IMG/VR virus record: IMGVR_UViG_3300048625_000031
Span: 1-24,362 of that record
Direction: 5' to 3' (one strand)
Length of the DNA stretch: 24,362 nt
Origin: a virus
Positions 14,445 to 24,362 of the stretch are shown here, piece after piece. The first letter of the stretch is position 1. The number at the start of each line of letters is the position of its first letter. Position numbers and translations under genes: made by a program. The notes beneath the pieces were generated by a model, which saw nothing but the letters and a program-made list of their open reading frames with translations, ran no database searches and was not told where the DNA came from.

Positions 14445-16786
14445 AAATTGAAATGACTGGTTCAGGAACTATTGGAGATATTGTTCCGGGTTGGAATGTT
14501 AGCGAATATGCTACACCTTCTTCAGTAAATAATTATGCTGGAGGAGTTGGTGCAGTAAACTTTAGTGCCAAAGCAAACAATGATTCTTTGTTTGTATTGA
14601 ACAATAAAATAACATCTACCAATGATGCAGCATCTGACAGTATTAGCGGATACGTTAATTCTGTTTCACAAACTGGTATGGGTGTTTCCATTTCTCATGG
14701 TAATAAGTTTTCCGCATATGATGCTGAAAGAAACATTCCTCCAATATATGCGAGGAGTACTGCTTCTGCCCTTGACCTGTGCACGCAGTTGGTTGGTAAG
14801 TCTTCTCTGAATAAAACTCATGGAGTTTTTTATTCTATGGCTGGTCACAATACTGGTTTCTATAATGAACTGGTTAATAATTCAACATACAATACTGTAA
14901 TTGCTAAGCCATCATATAATTCATCAACTATTTCTTTTAATGATGGATGGTATGCGCAGCAGTGGGTTAACAAAAACTTTGTACTATCTTATAGTGCCGG
15001 ATACAAATTCAATACTGGTATTGATAATGTTATTAACATGTACGCCAATTTTACTGAAGGCGACACATTCAATGTTTCTGGAGATAACACTAATACTGTT
15101 TTCTTTAAAGCATATGGTGATACTGATTTTTCTTTCCGTGCAAATTCATATACAAGCCCTACAACATATGACAGTATTTTTTCTGTAGCAGTTAATCGGG
15201 CAACAGCAACCATTACTGTATCTGCAACTATTAACTATAATGAGATTCTTTCTATACCGGGTGATGTCTATACTTCATCTTCTGTTCTTACATCTGGTCT
15301 TGCAGCAAATGAAGAGTATGTTGTTATGGTTAGGTATATTAGAGATTATGGTTTTGCTGCAAGCCTTATCAAACCAGATGGTTCTGATTCTGCCATAGCA
15401 AGTTTCCTTATTACTGCACCATCTAATTCTTACCAATACTTTCCTTGGACTATTAATTCAACTGCTCGGGCTATCTGGATTTTTTCAGAAAACAAACCAA
15501 CTATTTTTAGTTCACTTGATTACACATATTCAGATTATGAAGTAAAGAATTATGTCATTGCTTCTACTCGAACAACATCTCAAATGTCATTTACTGCTTC
15601 TGGGATTAAGAAGAACATGTGGCAGTATATTCAGGATGCTGCAGCAGTATGTCGTGAAGAAATAGTTATTCTTAATGATACGATTACTGTTCGTGCCATG
15701 TCTACAAACGTTTTGAATATAGATAACTTCTCTAGTGTTCCAAGCATTTCACCTAGTTCAACTTTGACTGGGCGTTCTATAGATATTGAATACACTAATA
15801 GTGAACGTATTATTAGTGATGAAATATATAGCGCATATGATGAAGATGACAGTATCATTTCTGTCAGCACTGGCAAGGTAACTAAAGTAAAAGTTCAAAC
15901 GAACTCATATTTTGAATACTTTTATCAGCCAGCATTAAATAATAGTTTCCCAACAATGCTTGGCGCATACTCAATTGTAGATAATGCTGGTGTTCCCGTT
16001 CCTGAACTTGAGTGGAGTGATTATGGTGGGGAACTTCTTGTAGAAATCAATGCAGATAATTCAACAATTCTTGATGTTACATTGACTGGTCCTCGGGTAG
16101 AAATTCCAGCACATGCTGGTCCATATAAGATGGCTATATCTGATGGAACTAATGACTATCCTGCATTGTCTATTTGGGGTTGGGGTGTCAAAAATAATGT
16201 TAAGACTTTAAGTTTAACTACTGGTGTTGATACTACGAAAGTTTCGCAAACAAATGCATCTTCAGTTTCTAACGTATTTATTAATACCATTGCTGATGCA
16301 TATGATATTGGTGCTCCCATTAGTTCTGCAGCTTCTGGTCCTAACGTAAAATTTTCAGCTAGTATTTCTGCAGCCCATATACCAAATTTTGGGTTTGCTC
16401 CGGGCGCTATCATCTCATACCATAATTCTAAATACCGTGTTGATGATGTGCAAATAAGTAATCTTAATGCATCATTTAATGCTTCACGTTATGTTACTGT
16501 TGCAGATTTTGAAAATGTTTGGCTTGATAAAATTGTTGGTACTCACGATATTGAGTGGGAAAATTATGAAGTTCAAGACCATTTCATTGCACCGTTATCA
16601 TTTGCTGAAAATATTATTGTTAATGTTTTCTCAGATATAGATGGCAACCCATACTTTAGTTCACTTACTGAAGATGCATATGTTATTCTTTTTGATGATG
16701 ATGGGAACCCATACATATCATATACTGAAGATGACCCAAATGCTGTTTTGCTATACTTAGATAGCGACTTCTCGCCTTACTATTAG
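14435..16786 (+). CDS. Large minor tail (tip hub) protein with Asp-rich C-terminal repeats
   Basis: At 783 residues and straight after the Dit-like gene, this is the likely tail hub/Tal-type protein at the tail tip. Its N-terminus (about 1-110) shows IGDIVPGWNVSEYATPSSV and KITSTNDAASDSISG, similar to actinophage tip proteins. A middle region (about 200-370) has a jelly-roll-like pattern (about 220-365), possibly a sugar-binding lectin-like domain. About 420-690 shows the beta-rich hub features. Residues about 730-783 hold three degenerate repeats of about 20 residues containing DIDGNPYFSS, DDDGNPYISY and LDSDFSPYY, which look like calcium-binding loops. No hydrolase motif was recognised. Start at 14435 overlaps the previous stop. 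Confidence 0.65.
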   Translation: MALEIEMTGSGTIGDIVPGWNVSEYATPSSVNNYAGGVGAVNFSAKANNDSLFVLNNKITSTNDAASDSISGYVNSVSQTGMGVSISHGNKFSAYDAERNIPPIYARSTASALDLCTQLVGKSSLNKTHGVFYSMAGHNTGFYNELVNNSTYNTVIAKPSYNSSTISFNDGWYAQQWVNKNFVLSYSAGYKFNTGIDNVINMYANFTEGDTFNVSGDNTNTVFFKAYGDTDFSFRANSYTSPTTYDSIFSVAVNRATATITVSATINYNEILSIPGDVYTSSSVLTSGLAANEEYVVMVRYIRDYGFAASLIKPDGSDSAIASFLITAPSNSYQYFPWTINSTARAIWIFSENKPTIFSSLDYTYSDYEVKNYVIASTRTTSQMSFTASGIKKNMWQYIQDAAAVCREEIVILNDTITVRAMSTNVLNIDNFSSVPSISPSSTLTGRSIDIEYTNSERIISDEIYSAYDEDDSIISVSTGKVTKVKVQTNSYFEYFYQPALNNSFPTMLGAYSIVDNAGVPVPELEWSDYGGELLVEINADNSTILDVTLTGPRVEIPAHAGPYKMAISDGTNDYPALSIWGWGVKNNVKTLSLTTGVDTTKVSQTNASSVSNVFINTIADAYDIGAPISSAASGPNVKFSASISAAHIPNFGFAPGAIISYHNSKYRVDDVQISNLNASFNASRYVTVADFENVWLDKIVGTHDIEWENYEVQDHFIAPLSFAENIIVNVFSDIDGNPYFSSLTEDAYVILFDDDGNPYISYTEDDPNAVLLYLDSDFSPYY

Positions 16787-16789
16787 GAT
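16784..16789 (+). promoter_or_regulatory. Putative -10 box (TAGGAT) overlapping the upstream stop
   Basis: TAGGAT overlaps the TAG stop of the tip gene and is followed by six bases (TGAAAA) and the ATG at 16796. This is the same geometry as the other leaderless sites. AGGAT could alternatively act as a weak SD. Confidence 0.4.
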
Positions 16790-16795
16790 TGAAAA

Positions 16796-18016
16796 ATGAC
16801 TCAACCATCTAATCGCCGTTTCGTTATGGAAGACCGTATCGGAGCTGTTGCTGGTGTACAAGGGTATGATGATGACCTTCAAGGTATTTCTAATGCAACG
16901 CTTAATACTGCTGGTGTTGTTAAGACCAACGGTTCTTCTATATATAGTTCTAGTTTAATTACTGCTAGTGATATTGATACAGGAACAATTACTGGAACTC
17001 AGCTTGCTAGTGCTGACCTTGCTGGTCTTAGCAATGATACTTTAACAGTTTCTGGTTTTGTTAAAACTGATGGTGCTTCAGTATTTTCTGTTGATGTAAC
17101 TAACTATGCTAATAAGGCTGGTGAAACATTCACTGGTGATATTGTTGCACCAAATGTAATATCTGGGACTGTCGCATCTAATCATGTCACAATAAACGGT
17201 AATACGATTCGTGCTTTTAATGGAGCATCAGCATCAGATTTGTTTGTTGGTAATAATTCTTCTGGTGAGAACATTGTTGTTCAAGGTGGAACATCAGTAA
17301 CATTTCGTGGACCCCTCATTTCTGCGCAGAATATGTTTACTGCATCTAATGGTCTTACTGTTTATAATGATGGTTTATCTAATGAAGCAATTGTATTTAG
17401 TGGAACTGCGTTAAAATCAAATCCGAATGATGGAACTATGGAGGCAGATGCTAACGCAATCTATAGCACCACTAAAGCTACGCATGGTCGAGGCGTTATC
17501 CCAAGTATGCTATTTAGTTCTGGAACTAAAACATATGCATCAAGTGCATCTGTGCAAAACCTATTTCCTGTAGCTACTGATACGCTTGCTATGGCAGCTA
17601 ATACAACATACATGGTTGAAGGCCTCATCCAGATTACTGTTCCAGCTACAAGCTCTGCTGCACATACAATGTCTCTAACATTAAATGGTGGAACTGCTGC
17701 AACTACTGGTCAAGTAATGTGTTTCGCTACACAAAATAATACTGCTGCTAATGCTATACCAACTGCTGCTTCATCATATTTGATGACTGGAACTAGTGCT
17801 CTCACAATTTGGGCTACAGCATCAACGGCAGCTACAGCCTGTTATCGGACTGTTTACTTTAATGGAATTATTCGCTGTACTACTGCTGGTACTTTTATTC
17901 CACAGTTCACAACAAGTATTGCTTCTGTAGCTATCCCAGCTGGAAACGTAAATAATTATATTACATTGAATCCTATTGGAGCAAACACTGCTGTATCTTC
18001 TGGAAAGTGGTCATAA
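16796..18016 (+). CDS. Tail fibre protein
   Basis: This 406-residue protein resembles trimeric tail fibres. The N-terminus (VMEDRIGAVAGVQGYDDDL) is a short attachment segment. Residues about 25-110 show two degenerate repeats (LQGISNATLNTAGVVKTNGS and LAGLSNDTLTVSGFVKTDGA) and NKAGETFTGDI, all frequent in fibre shafts. Residues about 100-235 form a beta-helical shaft of short strands and Gly/Asn turns. Residues about 240-406, beginning near TYASSASVQNLFPVATDTL, are a beta-rich globular head, a common distal fibre domain that probably binds the host. The stop overlaps the start of a 41-residue gene as TAATG. Function is inferred from composition and position. Confidence 0.75.
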   Translation: MTQPSNRRFVMEDRIGAVAGVQGYDDDLQGISNATLNTAGVVKTNGSSIYSSSLITASDIDTGTITGTQLASADLAGLSNDTLTVSGFVKTDGASVFSVDVTNYANKAGETFTGDIVAPNVISGTVASNHVTINGNTIRAFNGASASDLFVGNNSSGENIVVQGGTSVTFRGPLISAQNMFTASNGLTVYNDGLSNEAIVFSGTALKSNPNDGTMEADANAIYSTTKATHGRGVIPSMLFSSGTKTYASSASVQNLFPVATDTLAMAANTTYMVEGLIQITVPATSSAAHTMSLTLNGGTAATTGQVMCFATQNNTAANAIPTAASSYLMTGTSALTIWATASTAATACYRTVYFNGIIRCTTAGTFIPQFTTSIASVAIPAGNVNNYITLNPIGANTAVSSGKWS

Positions 18017-18141
18017 TGCCTATCAATAATATTCGTGCTATTGGTGATGACCAGAAATGGAAATCTGAAGTTGAGAAACAGATTGCTTCATTGACTAGCC
18101 AAGTTTCTGTTCTTAAATCTATGATTACTAACAAGGGATAA
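18016..18141 (+). CDS. 41-residue coiled-coil microprotein
   Basis: ATG at 18016 overlaps the fibre stop (TAATG), and the frame runs to TAA at 18139-18141, two bases before the next ATG. The peptide begins MPINNIRAIGDDQKW and continues with a heptad-like helix (EVEKQIASLTSQVSVLKSMI) whose a/d positions are hydrophobic, so it may oligomerise as a trimer. Tight coupling on both sides argues for a real gene. It may be a fibre chaperone, a linker, or a base subunit bridging the two fibre proteins; the start is like many small tail proteins in actinophages. I do not recognise a family. Confidence 0.6.
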   Translation: MPINNIRAIGDDQKWKSEVEKQIASLTSQVSVLKSMITNKG

Positions 18142-18143
18142 TC

Positions 18144-18902
18144 ATGCCTTACTATAAAGATATTTACTATGCAGACAATACGACACCTATGTCTATTGCT
18201 ACGATTACTTCTTCGCAGGCAACTAGCACAGGTAATGCTATTGAATCTTTGAAACTTAAAACAACTGTTCCTGTTGCAGGTATTGTTGAACGTGATTCTT
18301 TGTTTCCTACACCTGCTCAAGGTAATTCTGTTTGGCGTAGTGACCTTGGATGGGAGGAACGTTACTTTGGTTTGTATAGTGCTACAACTAATCCGGGCGG
18401 TGCAACACCTGCCGGCTGGTATCCTACTTCTGGTACTGTTCCTTTTGCCGAGCTTAAGCGTAACTCTACAGCAGTGTCATGTACAACTGGTTCATATAAC
18501 ATTTTGAGTACAGCCTTTAATGCTGGTTGGGCATCTGATGCAACTATTGATGCAACTAATGGAACTATTACTATTAATAAAACTGGAATGTATTTTGTTA
18601 ATGCACAGTTATTCTGGTCTTCTGGTGCTGGAGCAACATACCGTTATCTTTGGGTAACAAAAAACTATACTACTCTCGGTACTCCACCGGCTGTTAACTC
18701 TGTTGCTGAGAGTCTTGTTACTCCATCATTTTCTTACCTTTCGCAAAACATTGCAAGTTCTCTTGTTAAGTTAACTTCTGGCGATGTATTACGTGTTATG
18801 GGTCTTCAAAACTCTGGAGCTACTTTAACTATTGCAGATAATTCTACTGCTCAGGGTGTTCCTGCTGGACTCACAGTGCGATGGGCTGGTCCTGCTAGAT
18901 AA
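18144..18902 (+). CDS. Minor tail/fibre protein with C1q/TNF-like C-terminal domain
   Basis: The N-terminal part (about 1-95) has GIVERDSLFPTPAQGNSVWR and FGLYSATTNPGGATPAGWYP, a pattern seen in many actinophage minor tail proteins. Residues about 110-252 form a C1q/TNF-like jelly roll: YNILSTAFNAGWASDATIDA, TITINKTGMYFVNAQLFWSS and GDVLRVMGLQNSGATLTI match its strand order. Such domains trimerise and bind cell-surface ligands. SD AAGGG (18133-18137) precedes the ATG with six-base spacing. It follows the 41-residue microprotein by two bases. The C1q-like call is from pattern, not a search. Confidence 0.7.
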   Translation: MPYYKDIYYADNTTPMSIATITSSQATSTGNAIESLKLKTTVPVAGIVERDSLFPTPAQGNSVWRSDLGWEERYFGLYSATTNPGGATPAGWYPTSGTVPFAELKRNSTAVSCTTGSYNILSTAFNAGWASDATIDATNGTITINKTGMYFVNAQLFWSSGAGATYRYLWVTKNYTTLGTPPAVNSVAESLVTPSFSYLSQNIASSLVKLTSGDVLRVMGLQNSGATLTIADNSTAQGVPAGLTVRWAGPAR

Positions 18903-18905
18903 CTG

Positions 18906-18917
18906 ATACAATTGTAT
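18906..18917 (+). promoter_or_regulatory. Palindromic TACAAT promoter-like site
   Basis: ATACAATTGTAT is a perfect 12-bp palindrome that holds TACAAT (18907-18912) on both strands, with TGA just before it on the + strand (TGN extended -10). The leader to the ATG at 18948 would be about 30 bases and lacks a clear SD. TATACT (18923-18928) is a second possible -10. Confidence 0.4.
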
Positions 18918-18947
18918 TAACATATACTTAGCAGAGACTTATTAACC

Positions 18948-19232
18948 ATGTCAGACTTGAACCAGCCTACAGACTTAAGCATCGCTGTTTCTGTTGGTCG
19001 TATTGAGGAAATGATTAAGTCTTTGTTTGAACAGAACAAGGAGCAGTCGGTATCTATGCGCGACCTTGATATGCGTGTTCGTGACCTCGAACAGGCCATT
19101 CAGCGCATCGAAGCTAAGCAAGTTCCTAAGCAGCCGTGGTATGCGATTGTTGGTGGAGTTGTTGGAATCATCACTGGTGTTGGTTCTTTGATTGCTCTGC
19201 TCACGATTCTTAGCAACATTAATACACCGTAG
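18948..19232 (+). CDS. Holin/XhlA-like coiled-coil membrane protein
   Basis: This 94-residue protein has an N-terminal cytoplasmic coiled coil (about 12-57, with [16 protein letters not shown] and [15 protein letters not shown]) followed by one strong hydrophobic helix (about 64-88, [20 protein letters not shown]) and a short tail. This coiled coil plus C-terminal membrane anchor is the layout of XhlA-type hemolysin/holin accessory proteins that help endolysin cross the membrane. No endolysin is seen in this window, so a lysis role is unproven; a membrane-anchored tail factor is the alternative. It sits between two fibre genes with its own promoter-like palindrome. The next gene starts 11 bases downstream with a strong SD. 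Confidence 0.55.
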   Translation: MSDLNQPTDLSIAVSVGRIEEMIKSLFEQNKEQSVSMRDLDMRVRDLEQAIQRIEAKQVPKQPWYAIVGGVVGIITGVGSLIALLTILSNINTP

Positions 19233-19243
19233 GGGGTAGCGCC

Positions 19244-23088
<3,845 letters not shown>

Positions 23089-23089
<1 letters not shown>

Positions 23090-23223
23090 TGAATTATCTT
23101 TTAACATGCCACACTAATAGTTGTGAAAACTGTGATATTGCTATTGAACTTTTTACTGATGCTGAACAGTTCATGTGCGGTGCTTGTTCACAAATGATTA
23201 CAGACGTTCAACCAATCATTTAA
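23089..23223 (+). CDS. 44-residue zinc-ribbon-like microprotein
   Basis: The ATG at 23089 overlaps the fibre stop (TAATG) and the frame runs to TAA at 23221-23223. The peptide holds two Cys pairs, C12-x2-C15 and C30-x2-C33, with C7 and H8 upstream, the pattern of a small zinc ribbon or rubredoxin-like knuckle. The translational coupling to a virion gene and conserved-looking Cys spacing support a real gene. Its role is unknown; a transcription or assembly accessory is possible. The metal is inferred, not shown. Confidence 0.6.
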
Positions 23224-23229
23224 ATATGG

Positions 23230-23235
23230 TAGGCT
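23230..23235 (+). promoter_or_regulatory. Weak -10-like box (TAGGCT) before the phosphoesterase gene
   Basis: TAGGCT deviates from TANNAT. It would start a leader near 23242 with the strong SD GGAGGAGG (23256-23263) before the ATG at 23270. Low support. Confidence 0.25.
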
Positions 23236-23269
23236 TGATTTCAATTGTTCCAAATGGAGGAGGGCAACT

Positions 23270-24362
23270 ATGCCTAAGCACGAAGAACTATTCGATATCG
23301 CAGCATTCCAATCTGACCTTGCTGACATCAGCATTCCGAGTCGTGAAGTAGCTGCTCGTTGGGGTACAGGAAAAACTTTCATCGCTAAGCATCGTCAGCT
23401 TATGATGCAAAGCAAAACCGTACAGGTAAACGAAGGCAACGGTCCACTCTGGAATCCGATAACAAACGCCAAGCCTACAATCGTGAAGTCAAATACTGCA
23501 ACCCCGTTGACGAAGAGCGACTGGAAGACGGCAGTAATCTTTCCCGACCCTCAGATTGGTTTCCGCCAGTTTGATGACGGCTCGCTTGACCCATTCCATG
23601 ATGAGTATGCAATGGATGTTGCATTGCAGGTTCTCGCATTCGAGCAGGAACAGAATGGTGTTGACCAAGTAGTTAACCTTGGTGACTTCCTTGACCTGCC
23701 ATCGCAGGGGCGCTTCGCTCAAGAAGCTACGTTTGCTAACACGACTCAACTTGCTATTGATGCTGGTCACTTGTTCCTTGCCAAGCAGCGAGCTACTGCA
23801 CCCAATGCAGATGTTGTTCTTATCGAGGGTAACCATGACCGTCGCTTGCAAAACTTTGTTGAAATTAATGCTTTGGCTGCGTTTGGGTTGAAGCGTGCGC
23901 AAGCTCCCAACTCTTTGCCTGTCATGTCGCTACCTTTCTTGCTGCGTCTTGACGAGTTGAATGTTACATACATTGATTCGTATCCTGCTGGTAAGCATTG
24001 GATTGCTGACAACCTGCGTGCTATTCACGGCAACAAGGTTCGCTCGAATGGTTCAACTGCTGCTGCTTACACGAATGATATGCCTCACATCTCTACCGTG
24101 TTCGGTCACACACACCGCCTTGAAATCCAATCTAAGACAACTTGGGACCGTGTAGGTAAGATTAGGTCAATGGCTATCTCTCCGGGCTGTCTATGCCGCG
24201 TAGACGGCGCTGTACCTAGTGTTCATGGTTCTATTGGTGTTGATGGTCGCCCAGCTGTAGAGTATGAGAACTGGCAGCAGGGTGTTGCTGTTATCAAATA
24301 CAAAGATTCAGGCGAGTTCTTTGTTGACCTCGTACAAATTGATGATGGTCGCACGGTTTATC
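23270..24362 (+). CDS. Calcineurin-like metallophosphoesterase with HTH-like N-terminus (3' truncated)
   Basis: The ATG at 23270 is six bases after GGAGGAGG. The frame is open to the window end (364 codons seen). Residues about 22-45 (IPSREVAARWGTGKTFIAKH) look like a helix-turn-helix. The rest is a calcineurin-type metallophosphoesterase with four motifs: FPDPQIGF (D93, Q95 in place of the usual His), GDFLD (138-142), EGNHDRR (G187-N188-H189-D190) and GHTHR (279-283). These bind two metals and cleave phosphoesters. Related phage enzymes sit near structural or replication genes, and their substrate is usually unknown. DxQ for DxH is an unusual first motif. The gene has its own SD, so it may belong to the next, perhaps early or DNA-processing, block. 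Confidence 0.85.
   Translation, partial: MPKHEELFDIAAFQSDLADISIPSREVAARWGTGKTFIAKHRQLMMQSKTVQVNEGNGPLWNPITNAKPTIVKSNTATPLTKSDWKTAVIFPDPQIGFRQFDDGSLDPFHDEYAMDVALQVLAFEQEQNGVDQVVNLGDFLDLPSQGRFAQEATFANTTQLAIDAGHLFLAKQRATAPNADVVLIEGNHDRRLQNFVEINALAAFGLKRAQAPNSLPVMSLPFLLRLDELNVTYIDSYPAGKHWIADNLRAIHGNKVRSNGSTAAAYTNDMPHISTVFGHTHRLEIQSKTTWDRVGKIRSMAISPGCLCRVDGAVPSVHGSIGVDGRPAVEYENWQQGVAVIKYKDSGEFFVDLVQIDDGRTVY

Overview
The window is the structural (head and tail) half of a tailed double-stranded DNA phage or prophage with siphovirus layout. Every gene reads on the + strand and they are packed end to end, often with the stop and start codons overlapping as TAATG. A 1101-residue tape measure protein, paired tail-tube genes and a frameshifting chaperone pair indicate a long, non-contractile tail. 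The host is probably an actinobacterium of low-to-mid GC (inference). The reasons are promoter-like TANNAT boxes six or seven bases upstream of start codons that lack a Shine-Dalgarno (SD) sequence, which is the leaderless arrangement common in Actinobacteria, and minor tail proteins whose N-terminal domains resemble those I know from actinophages. No integrase, tRNA, CRISPR array or minus-strand gene is visible.

Region 1, packaging and head (1-5266): the C-terminal nuclease part of the large terminase (cut by the window edge), the portal, a capsid protease fused to scaffold, a small decoration-type protein, the HK97-fold major capsid protein, a strong terminator, and a cysteine-motif protein with its own promoter.

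Region 2, a short intergenic control region (5267-5373): a promoter-like box, two hairpins and a second promoter-like box. It may encode a small RNA of about 65 nt whose loop carries CCTCCTCC.

Region 3, neck and tail tube (5374-9133): head-tail connector, stopper with an extra Ig-like domain, an AT-rich neck gene, tail terminator, a small acidic protein, and two tandem tube-like proteins, the second with a bacterial Ig-like domain. A terminator closes the block.

Region 4, tail assembly and tip (9149-18902): tail assembly chaperone with a T TTT TTA slippery site and a -1 frame extension, tape measure, a distal-tail-like protein, a large tail-tip protein, a fibre, a 41-residue coiled-coil microprotein, and a second fibre-like protein with a C1q/TNF-like end.

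Region 5, lysis-like gene and large fibre (18903-24362): a small coiled-coil plus membrane-anchor protein (holin/XhlA-like), a 1281-residue collagen-like modular fibre, a 44-residue zinc-ribbon microprotein, and a calcineurin-like phosphoesterase that runs off the end.

The most unusual signals are the recurring leaderless promoter-like motif, the candidate small RNA with matches to SD sequences in this window, the inverted repeat over the tape-measure promoter, and the cysteine-rich protein placed among the head genes.
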